A stretch of 64,000 bases of DNA from Monodelphis domestica (Eukaryota > Chordata > Mammalia > Didelphimorphia > Didelphidae), in assembly GCF_027887165.1 (NCBI RefSeq), contig NC_077227.1, positions 443,886,895 to 443,950,894 of the forward strand, given 5' to 3'. The notes under the pieces are model-generated. The model was not told the DNA's origin. It made no database searches and worked only from the letters and a program-made list of their open reading frames with translations. The translations under genes were made by a program, and so were the position numbers. Positions 11,821 to 24,199 of this stretch are shown one piece after another; the stretch's first letter is position 1; each line of letters begins with the position of its first letter.

Positions 11821-12659
11821 TTCTGCAACAGAATGAAGAAAAAAGTCACCATACAGAAGAATTAACAACCATGGTCTCCCCAATCCAGCCCCCCAAAATC
11901 AGCAAGTTCTCTGCACATACTAGAAATTCTATGCTTTCACACAAAATCTTTTGAAAAGTATGGGGATAACATAGGAGTTGAAGGGGAAAGAATGGAGCCA
12001 ATTCTAAAAAGCAAAAAAAAAATTGTTTCTCATTTAAAAAAAATCATTGTACACAGAAATTTTGATAAACTAAATACACTCCAAATATCCTGAAAGAATT
12101 CAAAGTTTTAGAATAAGTCAGTCAATTAAAGTTGCTATGTCCAAAACCAAGGACTACCCCTTTATAGTGTTTGATTTCTTTAACATATTTTGCTCATGTC
12201 ATTTGTTTTTAAATCAGTTGTTTATGGAAATGCCAGCCCTCCCCAAGAACTGAAGCCTCTTTTGTAACAAAGAAAAGCAATTGAACAAAAATAAGACATA
12301 ATGACTAAATCTGAAGTTTTGCAACATTCTACTCCACCCTATTCCACTGAGGAAGTACTTGTTCTTAAATTTCTCCTAGATTTAGAAATGTAACCGTACA
12401 AGTTGATCTGTATTGAAGTTTTATGGTATGTATATTTAATAGGAAGCTGAGTAAAAGTTCCACTAAATGCAGCATGCTATAAAAATCACCTGAGGACACA
12501 AGAAATAGCCCAACAACAAGTTTTAAGTTCAAGTCACAAAATAACTTGAAAAACCAATAGCTATTTGGTCTGTATCCCTAAGAGAGCAAAGGAAAAGGAA
12601 AAGAACTGAATGTATTAAAAAAATATTTATAGTATCTCTTTTGGTAGTGGCAGAGAATT

Positions 12660-13085
12660 AAAAATTAAGGGGAATCCCATCAATTGAGGAACAAGTTGTA
12701 TTGATTGTGAAGGAATACAACTATGACTATCAGAGATTTCACAAGTAGGATGGTTTCAGAAACACATTGAAAGATATATAGGAACTGATGCAGAGAACAG
12801 ACCCAGGAGAATACTGTAAACAATATACATTGGTCAACTGTGAACAATGAGCTATTCTGATCAATATAATACCCCAAGACAATTCTGAATGAAAAATGCT
12901 ATACACTCCCAGACAAAGAACTGATGGGAGTCTAAATGCAGATTGAAGCATAATTTTTTTCACTTTATATTCTTTTTTTTGCAACATAAAGTTATATGAA
13001 AACCTGTTTTGCATGATTGCACATGTATAAATTATCTCATATTTTATGCCTTCACAATGGAGTGGGGGGGATTTAGAACCCCCCA
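12660..13085 (+). mobile_element. L1 3' tail fragment
   Basis: Carries 'ggggaatcccatcaattgagg', 'gaactgatgcagagaacag', 'acccaggagaatactgta', 'gtctaaatgcagattgaagca' and a T-rich end, the marsupial L1 tail in order. Antisense to SIAH1. Confidence 0.85.
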
Positions 13086-13888
13086 AAATTTAAATGTTAA
13101 AATAATTTTTTTCATGATGTAACTTAAAAAACAAATGTTTAAATACATATTTCAACAATCCACTATCCCTTTTTAAAAAAAACAATGTGGTATATTAGCC
13201 TGGGGAGTTTGTTTTTTTCTCAACCTTGCTATCATTAACTGTATAAACTTCTGATTCTCAATTTTCTTATCTTATAAAAATGTAGCATTTTAATTAGGTC
13301 ACCAAGGACTTTAAGAGCTCAAAAAATCTAAGACTCTAAAGAAAGATTTTTGGAGAAACAAAAACTACTATACACTCCCTTGGGGAAATCCACTATAGCT
13401 TTTGGTGGCCAGAAGCTCCACTATGTCCCTGCCTCCCCACAAACTGACTCAGCCACATGAGCTACATGAGTTACAACTGGAAAGAAGCCAAAAAGTGATT
13501 ACTAAATGTTCCTAAATGTCATATTTAACTACCTTTGTTTGATGTAGGGAAAAGATCTTCTTCAAAGATTTCTCTTAAAGTTATATATCATATACATACA
13601 CCAAGGATGGTAAACTATTTTTGAAATAGTGCCTTGAATATTATAGGTGTCTAATGTTGAACTGAAGTTCAATAACCAACAGAAAAGATAGTTTTAAAAA
13701 CTGGTTTAGGTTCTAAATTTTTTTTTTTAATTTCTAGGAAAAAACTTTTAAGTTTTAATTCATCTCATCTTTAATTTAAGAGCAAAGAACATAACATAAA
13801 ACTATATCTAAATAGAGGCTTTAAGAAATACACCTTCATTTCATGTCATGGCCAATTAAGTGGATGACAGGAAAGGGGACAAGTAATT

Positions 13889-14330
13889 GGGGGGGGGGGG
13901 TGGAAAAAGGAGAACAAAAGGACATATACATCTTGGGTGAATATTTGTCAAAACATTCATTACATCCTAAGCAAGGTTCACTTAGATTGTGGTCTTTCGA
14001 ACATTAACCACCTATTATCACTGACACTGAAAGACTTCTGCCACTGTGTTTTTTACATACACACACACACATGCATGTGCATACACACCCCCCAAAAGGA
14101 GGTTGGTGGTGGTGATGGAGAGGGGAGCTAAGAGGCCATGATCTATATAACAAAAGACAAGCCTTTTTCTATGAGCCAAAAAATCCACTCCCACTGCAGG
14201 ATAGAATACCAGTTATGTCCTCTTAGTATAAAACACAAATCTTCTGATATTAAATGACAGTCTTCTAGCCAACTGTGCACAAATAATTTTCCAAAATTTA
14301 AACTGGGGGGGTGGGGGTGGCGGGGGGACA
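13889..14330. repeat. G-rich and CA-rich low-complexity tracts
   Basis: A run of 12 G at 13889-13900, a short (CA)n at about 14057-14072 and a cluster of four G-tracts at 14305-14327 that could form a G-quadruplex on the plus strand (C-rich in SIAH1 pre-mRNA). Confidence 0.8.
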
Positions 14331-15494
14331 CCTTATAAGTAAAAATAGAGCTCTGTAATAATGAAGTTTATTATTACATGAATTCAGTTACAAATTTTGG
14401 CTCAAAATCATGTAAAACTACACATGCTAAAAAGCCTATTATAATAGCAGTTTAGTTTTGCCACAGATAAAGACAAGTGTTTCTACTAGAACTGTCATTT
14501 TCAGCTGTGTTGACATCCTTTTATGACTATGTGCCCAGTAATCTTGTGTCATGTGTCACACAATGTGGTTAACATTATACACTAACTTAGTCTATAAAAT
14601 TATTTGCATATCATCAATGTGGATCCTTAAGATAAAATGGGAAGTGTTCTGGTGAACGGTGAAAAAATGAAAAGTGGTTTTTATGCAATGTTAAGTATCA
14701 TCTACCCTGTAAACAACTAAATAGAACTATTAAGCTTTGTTTCCATTCTCAAAAAGTGGTTAATTTACATTGAGTATAATGCTTCCTTAATCTCTGAAGT
14801 TCCACAAATTCCATGTAGGACAGCAGGTATTTAAAAAGTTCATTTTTTCCACATAAAAATTCAATTATATATTTATTACAAGATTAAGGTCAGAACGTAC
14901 AATTTTAGCAGTCTTCCTATCAAACTTATTTTCCACAGATTTCTATTTAATTAGATAATTCTAATTCTATGGCAAAGTGAAAATACATTTCTTGGAAGTA
15001 TGCATCTATCTGGAGGATAAAGTTAGCATATATACAAAACATCGGTACTCGGTATATTTTATCCTCAGCCACAAAAAGGGGTAAATGGAACCAGATGTGC
15101 CTCAAAATAAATGCCAGTAGACCACTAATATATTGGCACTTTAATAGAAATGTTAAATTCCATTTGGTAACAAACTTCATTTTACCAAGGAGGTAAATGA
15201 AGCTGAGAACAGCAGCTTGTCATACAAGTCATACATATAGAGCTAGTTTATGTGGAAGTAGTACTTGAGTAAGGGGAATGGTTAGCCTGATTCCCATTCT
15301 AGCACCTTTTCCATTACACCATACAGGTAATGAAGAATTGCATTTCTAAACGTTTTAAAATGCTAGAATTAAAATATTAATTTTAAAAGTCCATTGAGTT
15401 TTAAACAGCTCAATAACCTTTTTAAGGCAGGGGAGGAGGGAAGAAAGGCCAGAACAAACACATCTTTAAAAAAAAAATCCTCGAAATTGAATAC

Positions 15495-15585
15495 CTTTTC
15501 TCTTTCTTGTCCTAGACGCTGGTAAACATGTAAGCAAAACTCCCTTCCACGAATAAAAAAAATGAAGAGTAGGTTTCTCCGTCAT
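15495..15585 (-). CDS. SIAH1: SIAH1 alternative first coding exon (long isoform N-terminus, partial CDS)
   Basis: Reading the minus strand from ATG 15585-15583 gives 30 codons plus one base, then a donor AAAAG|GTATTC (GT at 15494-15493). Spliced to the acceptor at 11822, the spare G plus AA makes Glu and reads straight into the standard Met, giving 313 residues. The encoded stretch includes YSWKGVLLTCLPAS and ends SRTRKRK; the human long isoform, recalled from memory, has YSWRGVLFTCLPAA and ends ARTRKRK. An in-frame TGA at 15594-15592, three codons before the ATG, fixes the start. The segment is basic near its end and has no recognised domain. Coding-type conservation plus exact phase match make this a real exon, too short for ordinary ORF calling. 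How far its 5' UTR extends upstream is not visible. Confidence 0.88.
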
Positions 15586-15589
15586 GGGA

Positions 15590-16330
15590 AGTCAAATAGT
15601 TCATCCCTTCTCCCCGAAGAAAGGCAAACAACCCATAACAGAGGCACCTCCTGAACACCTCCAGTAACCAGACATCGAAGTCAATCCCCGGAAAGGATCA
15701 AGTTCTCAAAAGATAAGGAGGGTGCTCCTCATTCTTCCTGAATCTCATCTCCCAAAAGGGGACACCTGCTGTACAAGTGGAGAAGTGAAGACTTTCCAGT
15801 CTCAAAAGGCTTAAATTGAGTTGGCGCTTACTGGAATTTGCAGGAGTCTCCTACACAATGCAGCAGACCTTCCAGTGCTGCCTCTCCAAGCACTGGGACA
15901 TATTCAGCGTGGAAGTTTCTCTTCTCTTTCTTTCTCTTTTTCTTTTTGTCAGATAAAACACCGAGCTCTAAAGAGATTCTTGTGAGGAGCTCTACCCTAC
16001 TATAAATAAAAACAAAAAATGAGAGCTCTCTACCAAAATGATCGTGGGTCTCTTGTTCTCAAGCAAGTGCCTTAAAGAAGGGCAAGGGCGACTGCCCGAT
16101 TCCCCAGCTTGGCCAGAGCTCCTCCCACCCAAGCTTCACAGCCAATTGGTAAACAGAAAGGAAGAAGGGCGTATGCTAGACACATTTCTGCCCACTGCCT
16201 AGGTCGGCAGCATCACGTGAAGAATGGGCGGTGCCAGGCAGGACGCTGTCCCTAGGCTCTGCTCCCACCCAGTTAAATTAACAGCAAGTATAAGTCCACA
16301 AGCCAGAGACGCTGGCCAGTCCGGACTGAA
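15590..16330 (-). promoter_or_regulatory. SIAH1: Possible alternative SIAH1 promoter and 5' UTR for the long isoform
   Basis: A repeat-free stretch upstream of the alternative coding exon, with higher GC than its surroundings. It holds a perfect palindromic E-box TCACGTGA (16213-16220), a CCAATTGG (16142-16149) and a GC-box-like GGGCGG near 16227. E-box and CCAAT order fits a minus-strand promoter. No TSS can be assigned from sequence and motif density alone is weak evidence. Confidence 0.35.
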
Positions 16331-16999
16331 AACTAGCTAGACCAGGTATGGGTGGCAGTGAGAATCTGGCCCGCCCAAAGAACAAGTCTATAACAATAGC
16401 AGCAACTCACAAAAGCAGTGTTCAGGTTCAGTTAGGGAAAGGGGAAGGAGGAGGACATAAGGGCAAAACAGGATGGCCTTTCGCATCTTTAGATTTTAGT
16501 AGCTATCCTACCCATTCTGGATTTAACTACACTTACTTGACACAGTGCTGCCCTGAGCTAATAATCATTATCCTGAATCAAAAGCATAAGCTTTACTAAG
16601 AATCATCTCCTGGAGTAAAAGAGACTCCAAGTGGAAAATAGCTTAAAAGAAAAATCTTGCTCCTGTATTCTATTCCAGAAATGTTAAACTGCTGGTTCAA
16701 TTTCATGTTCTCTTATTTTCCGATATATATTTTTTTAAAGTCTAGGTCAGTAAATTAGGAGAATGAACCAAGACAAGAATTCTAAATATTATCATATTTG
16801 CTGAGTAAAACTTGAGACAGGTGAAGATGATTAGGGGTAGATAAGACAGTTAAGCTAGAATAAGGATCTCTCTCTCTCCAAGAAATAAACATGAGTAATC
16901 TTGATCTGAATACACAAAGTTAAAAATGTGCTACACTGCTCTAAATTAGAATTCACACCAGATTCAAATCCTAATTCTGCTCCACACTTTCCAGCAGTA

Positions 17000-17290
17000 A
17001 ATACAGGCACTGGATCTGGAAATCAGGAAGCCAAGAGTTCGAGTCCAGCCTCTGGCACTTGCTATGTAACCCCTGACAAGTCACTTCCCTTCATCTGAGT
17101 TTCATTATCTGTAAAATGGACATAATTATATCACCTACCATCTCTCAGGATGGTTGTTAGGATAAAATGAATAAAATGATAAAATATTTGTAACCAATGG
17201 CCAAGTCATCTTTCCTTTCTGGGTCTCAGTTTACTCGTCTGTAAAATATGGAGCCTGAACTGGCTGATCTTTATTTAGGCTCTACAACAG
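17000..17290 (+). repeat. MIR-like CORE-SINE plus a second fragment
   Basis: 17000-17195 reads 'ttcgagtccagcctctggcact...gtcacttcccttcatctgagtttcattatctgtaaaatgg' and the MIR tail. 17205-17290 repeats the 'ctcagtttactcgtctgtaaaat' core, a second partial copy. Confidence 0.8.
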
Positions 17291-17299
17291 CTCTGAATT

Positions 17300-18600
17300 T
17301 TATGAGGTTTTTTTGGTTGGTACTGTTTTATTTGATAGTAGGGGAGAGAGAAGGAATTGACCTAGCAGAGACCCCTACAGACCTAAACTGATATGCCTCA
17401 AAGGATACTGAATCACATAACCTCATTCTTGAGAAACTTTCTGCACTTAGTAGATAAGTCAATCTGCACTGGTGTAAAGAATTTCCATACTTGTAAATGA
17501 AATCGCTGGTTCATGATATAGGAACAAAATGTTTTCAATAAGTTTATTGTGAAAATAAAAAGCACCACATGACTAACTTTATACATATACAGTAAAAAAG
17601 AATAATGAACAAGAACAGCATCATCATTTCTCGATTACCTACTTTTAAAATTACATATAATCAAATTTCAACCATATCTTGGAATTGTCTAAGAATTCTC
17701 CACCTCACTCCACCCATGTGTTCAATGAGGCAAATTAATGTAAGCATCAACCTAATTAACTAGAAAGCTAAATGCCCAATAAGATACATTATCTCCCATT
17801 CCAATATTTTCACAATCTGAAATTTCAAATTATTGTAGAATTTTCTAATACAAGTATTTTGGATACTACCTAGTCTAACAATTCAATTCTCTCATTTTAT
17901 AGATATCTCAGGAACAGAGAGGAAACAATTTGTTTCAAGTGGCAGAGCCATGATTGGATACCAGGATGCCTGAAAATTCAAAATGAGTTAAAATTATTTA
18001 AAATGAGTGTCATAAAATCTAAAAAGCTTAAAAATGCCTACCTACCCTTTCACAAAATTAGTTAATAGTTGTGCTAACTTATAAAGTGATCAAAAATGGC
18101 TACCAAACCAAAATGTTTGAATTTATTTTTTAAATGTTTTCTGATAAAATAACTTTATTGTATTAGTTTCTTACTCTTCAAAACACAATTCAACTATTTT
18201 TTACTCAAAGCTGAAATTATCATTCCAAAAAAGCTATTTCCTTCTTAAAAAGCTACCAAAATACTACATCAAAAAGTTAGCAAAAATCAGAAAGCATGGC
18301 AGTTTGTAAAGATTCATTTTAATGAATTTAATTTTAATGGTAAACAATAAAAAAGCAAATTAACAAATATATTAACTAGGCCTAAATGAATGCCAAATCA
18401 TTTACCTAGTTTTTTATTAAAACTTACATTGTTTTATTACAATTTAAAGATGAAAAGATTTATCAATTACTATTCTATTACCTTGATTTTGCAATGTCAG
18501 GTCAGTCAAGTTTTGCTTTTTTAGCTTTCAATCTACAATTCAGATCAAAGTCAATTTAAAATAAATTTCAGAAGCAAAAGCAAATAGACACAAAATCATA
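17300..18600. other. SIAH1 intron, AT-rich, nothing recognised
   Basis: Very AT-rich with long A/T runs. No exon signal or identifiable repeat. Confidence 0.5.
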
Positions 18601-18604
18601 ATTA

Positions 18605-18775
18605 CTTTAGAGGCCATTAGGATCAATTGACTCATTTTACAAATCAGGAAAACTGAGGCCCAAGGGACCCATCATCTGTTCATGGCCACACAATTTGTCA
18701 TCTAAGATGGTATTTGAACTCAGTTCCTCGAGTCCTGGACTAGGGACTAGGGCTCTTTCCATAGTGCTTCCCAAA
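18605..18775 (-). repeat. MIR/THER1-like SINE
   Basis: Reverse orientation: 'ctcattttacaaatcaggaaaactgaggcccaa', 'ccacacaatttgtca' and 'gaactcagttcctcgagtcctgg', a diverged CORE-SINE. Confidence 0.75.
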
Positions 18776-18779
18776 AGGA

Positions 18780-19930
18780 CTTTTGACTAGCTATTCAACA
18801 TATTGAATTTGAAAACTGCTTTGCAGCTTAAAACATAAGTAGTTTTATTATTTCTGTTCATAATAACTCATCTGTTAAAAAAACAAAAATGCTAAAAAAT
18901 GGGGGAAATGGGGAAACCAATAGCTAGTAAATGTTTCGAATTAGTCACTATCTAGTATTTAATAATTTGAAATGTATTAACCTGAGTATTTTTTAATTAT
19001 TCCATTTTTTCCATTAAAATCAAGACTATAAATGTTGTAGACAAAATAAGCAATACTACACAATTATAATAGCTGCAATCAAACATGTCAGCAGATGTAG
19101 TACTCATTTATAAGTTGGGTTAATAGAAAGAGAACCAGCTGGATAAAAACTGTCAAAGATGCAGTTATAAAATGGAGGTATTTAGATTAACTGCCAAAGC
19201 TTGATTTCCTAATCCTATTCCAATTCCTTAATAAAGCAAAGGGGATGCACTCCCGCTTTAAAAAGTCACTGAAGGCAATGAAACATTTTTTTAACAAACT
19301 TTAACACAGTAGTACAGTCAAGTAAGATAATATTGAAAGTAATATATAACTATATATATTTGGGGGGGTTTTTCCCACAAAAGCAAGCGGTATGAAATGG
19401 AAAATTAGTTTCAAATAGAATCCTTTTTGTATTTTGCGGCATGAAGATGCTTTTTTTGGTGTTTTAAATTCCAGAATTTTTAAAAGAGCAGAAAAAAAAG
19501 AATGCTACTACTATTAAGATAAATGCTGCAAACTAATGTTTAGTTGGTGATAGTGATCTTTAGACCTACTACTATATATATTGTAGTTCTGGACCCTCTC
19601 TAAAGAATGGGATTTTGGAATTGTCAAAGAAATGTGCTCCATCAATTGTGTGAGACCCCAGAGATCCTTCTAGAATTAAGGAAATAGGAAAATGTGCCAA
19701 TTAGAATCTAACAGAATTACCAAGTAAAGGGTAAGGTTGCTGCATCAATTTAAAAGGAGAGATAACTCCCATTCTCAATACTATGAAATGTTGATTGAGG
19801 GGGAAATTTTTTTTTTTAATTGTTAGATTCTGGGAACTCCTATGAGGAATGGTTGAGGGCCTCCTAAGAAATCATGGGGGAGGCCTATACACAAGGCCCA
19901 GAAACAGGATCTAGTTTTTGTTTTGTTTTA
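18780..19930. other. SIAH1 intron, nothing recognised
   Basis: AT-rich sequence without coding pattern or clear repeat. Confidence 0.45.
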
Positions 19931-19937
19931 TAAAGGT

Positions 19938-19967
19938 CATATATATATATATATATATATATATATC

Positions 19968-20001
<34 letters not shown>

Positions 20002-20019
20002 TATATATAGACACACATA
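19938..20019. repeat. (AT)n microsatellite with (CA)n interruption
   Basis: About 80 bp of alternating AT broken by a single CT and an ACACACAC block. Likely length-variable. Confidence 0.95.
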
Positions 20020-20029
20020 CATTTTTAAT

Positions 20030-20985
20030 AGCCAATATGCCAGTCTATTCCTACACCTAATAAAAACAAAGGCAAAAAAAAATTGACTTTAAAAATACAT
20101 CAAAATAACATTATTCCCCATCCCAAGGGGGGGGAAAAAAATCAAAAATTATATTCACCAAAACTAATCAAGGGCAACCTCTATTTACTTCCCTAAACTA
20201 ATGATAGTCTAATTTTATTTGTCTGGTGCTAATTTTTATTAAAATTTTTGTCTTGGACCCTTACTTTGCCGGCTCTTTAATTTCATTCATATGGTACTTC
20301 CTCAGTATGAGCTGCAATCTGTTCACAACTTCTGATCTTTTCAAAATCTTGTTTGTCCATATCTTACCATAGTTTAAGGAGGAAAAGATATGTCCAACTT
20401 GCTAGGGATAACTTTCCTTAGTTCATCACATTATAGGTAAAGCATTTGGGCTGTCAATTATCCCACTTTCTTTTCTGGTGCCAATCTCTGATAGCTTTAC
20501 AAACCAAAATTTGCACAAGAGATGTAATGGAACAGCCAACTCAGGCCCACCATGTACTTCATTGCCCTTCAGGTGACCCTCAACTTCAATTCCTCTGAAA
20601 CTTGTATTCCATGACTCATAACCATTAATCATCACTGTAAGATTAAGAGCATTTAAAAAAAAACGAGCCTTACATATTTACCTCAAGAAGTCAAAGAGCC
20701 TTCCTAGAAAATAAAGCTTCATGTCGTCCAAAATATTCATAGCAATCTTTCTTGGGAGCAGAGAAAGTATCAAGAGATTACAATTATAAATGAAGCTACA
20801 TGAATGGACTACTACAGGGTATTACTGTACGTAAAAATATGAAAAAATTTTAAAAAGTTGGTAGGATAAATGAACTGCTGTATAATAAGAAGAATATATT
20901 TTAAAACTACAACAATGTAAACTGAAATAGCAACAAAATCAGAAAGAAACCAAGTATTAATAAATAAGATGAGATGATAAACATC
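20030..20985. other. SIAH1 intron, nothing firmly recognised
   Basis: AT-rich. A 20.4-20.64 kb piece has somewhat higher complexity, but no splice or coding pattern. Confidence 0.4.
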
Positions 20986-21125
20986 TTTTCCTCCTTTGTA
21001 TTGATAGAGAACTTATGGAACATTACATATATTGTCAGTCAGACTCAGTTGATGTGGATTAGTTTTGTTGAACTGTGTCTTTTTTTTTTGTTGTTATAGA
21101 GGATGGCTGAGTAGGATAAAAAAAA
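20985..21125 (+). mobile_element. Probable L1 3'-end fragment
   Basis: Reads 'attgtcagtcagactcagttgatgtggattagttttgttgaactg' followed by a T-run and 'ggatggctgagtagg', similar to a second piece at 33.56-33.70 kb. This end pattern occurs in marsupial L1 variants. Confidence 0.5.
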
Positions 21126-21134
21126 AATCCTTAA

Positions 21135-21725
21135 GCTTCTCCCCCTCCAATCTATCCTTCTCACAGAGCTGCTAAATTGATTTTCCTAAAGCACAAATCT
21201 GTTTTCTCATCTCCCAATTCAATCAACTCCAGGGGCTATCCTATTTATTCTAGGAGCAAATATAAACACCCCAGTTTGTCATTTAAAGCCCTTCACACTA
21301 TAACCCTAAACACCTACCTTTCCAGACTCACTGCACCATTAATCCACTCAACAAATACTAAAGGGTCCAAGCAGCAAGCTGGCTCTCTTGTTGTTCTCCA
21401 TACACTTTATTCTATCTCCTGACACTTCGGCTCTAGGTATCCCTCATGCCTGACATGTATTCCCTTAATGACCTTTTCCTCTGAATTCCTTGTTTCCTTC
21501 AAGGTTCAGTTCATGATGCCATATCCTCCTAGGTACCTTTATCCTTCCCCCCAAATGACTTTGTATATATTACATAGATAGATAGAGAGAGAGGGGGGTG
21601 CATAATTTTTCCCAAAAGAAAATAAAACTCCCTGAGGACAGGAACGGTTTCATTTTTTTTCCTTTATATCCCCACAGAGCCTAGCACATGTGATGCTTAG
21701 CACCAATAAAATGCTCATTAATTAA
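21135..21725 (+). mobile_element. L2/CR1-type LINE 3' end
   Basis: Has the L2 order: 'cccaattcaatcaactccaggggct', 'aaagcccttcacactataacc', 'cctttccagactcactgca', 'ccctgaggacaggaacgg', then 'cccacagagcctagcaca' and an 'aataaaatgctcattaatt' end. An ancient copy with no open frame. Confidence 0.8.
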
Positions 21726-21729
21726 ATGA

Positions 21730-23335
21730 CAAATTTTTTAAAAATAAGAAATCCACAACCATTTTTAAATTATAAAATTAGATGAAAAGATACATTTTTA
21801 TTTCAGAGAAACATTTAGTTTCATTAAAAGCATTATTAAATTTCCCAAAGGTAATTGGACTAGTTCTCATTTTCCAACTCAGTTCTGGGATCACTTTATT
21901 GCCATTCCCAAAGTTCAATATGTATATACTAATGGACCAGGTCTATGAGTTGTTCATCCAACTGCATGTCATTCATCACCTACTGTCCAGGATTTCTTCA
22001 TCCCATGAATATAATAAAGCCAAGTCCTTATTTAGGAAGTTCTGCAATGACCTAAGATATGATGAAATCAGCACAATATAATATGCAAACAGAAATGTCT
22101 TTAAATTCTCTTTACCTACAAGGATTCCCTCCTCCATTTGTATTCTGCACAATATTCTCCGTGAAAATGACAAACACTTTAAGTAAATGTACATTTCCCT
22201 GTTTTATGTCTCACTTGATGTTAATAATATTAAAGAACAAATTTATCTGTAACATCTCTGTAAAACTCATATGCACAGAAAACATTTTTGAAGGAAAGCT
22301 TTTAAGGTTGTGTTCTACCCTACCAATTGCTCTGCCAATCAGTGAGACCTTGTATTCAGTTAACCTTTCAGTTTAGTAAGAGAAACTATGATTGTGTGAC
22401 CATAAAGATATGATCTGCTTACAAAATATCCTTTCACAAAGTCTAACTTCCTTTCTCAAAATTTCATCAGGGAAGTATGGATTCAGCTCATAAAAAATTT
22501 TTGGAAAGGAAAATGTTAGTAGTTAATATTCTGTCATTTTGAGGAGTAAAAAAGTCCAGTTTCTTTTCTCCTATGTGTTTTCTTTAATATTTTTTCTACT
22601 CCCTCTTATAGCAGTGACAGTGATATTTATAATACATTGTGACTCAAGTTGCTCATTGGTGATGAAGAGCCAAAAAAAAAAAAAAGAGATATGTAATTAT
22701 AATAATCCATCTTGGGCCAAGAGAAAGAGTTAATGGATTTAAAAACAAAAAACTTATCTACAATAAAAGAACTTTATTTTAATTTTTTTTTTACCATTCT
22801 TTCCCAGTATTCATATGTTCTCCATTGTCATCATTAAATACCCTCAGGATGATTATGCTTACTTAGATCAACAATTTTTCCTTAAAATTACATTATTACT
22901 CTCTTACCATCCTCTTCTATAAGATTTAACCAACAAATTCATATTTTAAACAGGTGTGGCCACATAGAGAGTTAACAAAAGCATTTGCTGACTGAAATGA
23001 TTTCTAGACTCTTTTGGATTGCTTAATTAGGTTAGAACACCTTCCTCCTGAAATGCTAAGACTGTGTTGACACTAGTTTTATTCATTTCTTATTTTGTAT
23101 CAAAAGCCTGTTAAGGTAAGTCAGGTTAAAGAAGGCTCTATTATACATATTCTATATATATATATATATATTCCCACTTGTATTATCTCTTAAAATGAGA
23201 TTATATACCTCTAAGACCCACCCACCTCAAGAATTATTGTGAAGTTAAAATGAATGTATATAAAAATACTCTGCAAACCTCAAAGCCAAATAAATGATGC
23301 CATTATTCTAGTTATCCAACCAATTCTCTCTTCTA
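21730..23335. other. SIAH1 intron with a short TA tract
   Basis: Plain AT-rich sequence with a (TA)n stretch near 23150-23171. No gene found; long stop-free frames are by chance. Confidence 0.4.
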
Positions 23336-23339
23336 ACTT

Positions 23340-24195
23340 CTAGTCCTTAACCTTCAACTGCCTACTTGCCATCTTGAAGACATCCTAACTCAACACATCC
23401 AAAACCACTTTATTATCCTTCCATCCCAACCCTTCCTTCTTCTGAACTTCCCTATTATATCACCATCTTTCCCAGTCACCCAGGCTCACAACATGTGTCA
23501 TCCTCTACTCCTATCACTTTTCCCCAACATCCATTCTGCTGCCTCATTCTGTTGATTTTACCTTCATAACATTTCTGACATGTCTGCTCTTCCATCATAC
23601 AACTACCACTCTGGTATTACCTCATGCCTGTATTTTTTCAATAGCATTCTTGAGTTCTGTTTCAAGCCTCTCCCTAGTTTCCAAAGTGATCTTCCTTTTT
23701 CAATCAACTCTAGTGGCTCCCTACTATCTTTTAAGATCACATATAAAAATCCTGTTTGCCTTTTAAAGTCCTTCATAATCTATCCTCCTTCCTACCTTTC
23801 TGAGGTCTTTTACTATTCCCACCCCCCTCCTTATATTCTATGCACAACTTAGCTTTTCCTCATACACCACACACACTCCATCACTGTACCTTTTTGCTGG
23901 TTGAAATGCTCTCTCTTCAATTCCATCTCCTGGCTTCCTACCTTCAGCTCAAATCTTACCTTCTGCAAGAGGCCTTTCCCTATCTCCCTTAATGCTGGTG
24001 CCTTCTTTCTCTGAGATTTTCATCAATTAACTCTATATATTACGTATGTTCATAGTAGTTTTGCCTGTTTTCTCCACCATTATAATCTGAGTTCTTTAAA
24101 GGGTAAGAAATGCCTTTCTTTATATCCTGCAAAAAAATGCGTAAATACTGTGCCTTGCCAATACAGAAGTGCTTAGTTAATGCTTACTGACTTGA
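23340..24195 (+). mobile_element. L2/CR1-type LINE 3' end, long copy
   Basis: Runs through 'gcctcattctgttgatttta', 'agtggctccctactatctttt', 'aaagtccttcataatcta', 'ggttgaaatgctctctcttc', 'aagaggcctttccc' and ends 'aatacagaagtgcttagttaatgcttactgactt'. This is the L2/L3 tail order on the plus strand. Confidence 0.82.
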
Positions 24196-24199
24196 TGCG

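Larger units (their letters stand above)
11823..15494 (-). other. SIAH1: SIAH1 intron between alternative exon and main coding exon
   Basis: Bounded by donor GT at 15494-15493 and acceptor AG at 11824-11823 on the minus strand. It contains an L1 3' tail at 12.66-13.09 kb, a short CA tract near 14.06 kb and G-rich runs at 13.89 and 14.31 kb. The rest (11.85-12.6 and 14.35-15.45 kb) shows no repeat I recognise and no coding signal. For the standard isoform the same acceptor is used with the donor at 60183, so the intron is then about 48 kb. Confidence 0.8.

Noticed and set aside
11821..11883. Upstream in-frame extension of the SIAH1 reading frame by 21 codons
   Set aside because: It has no ATG (it would start at TTG), and the splice acceptor CTGTTGCAG lies within it. 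The extension is intron read-through; the true alternative N-terminus is the exon at 15495-15585.
16380..16389. p53 half-site (GAACAAGTCT) near the alternative exon
   Set aside because: Only one half-site matches; no second half-site lies at permitted spacing, so a response element is not supported.
19938..20019. AT/CA tract as an origin or matrix attachment region
   Set aside because: A simple microsatellite explains it; nothing else supports a function.
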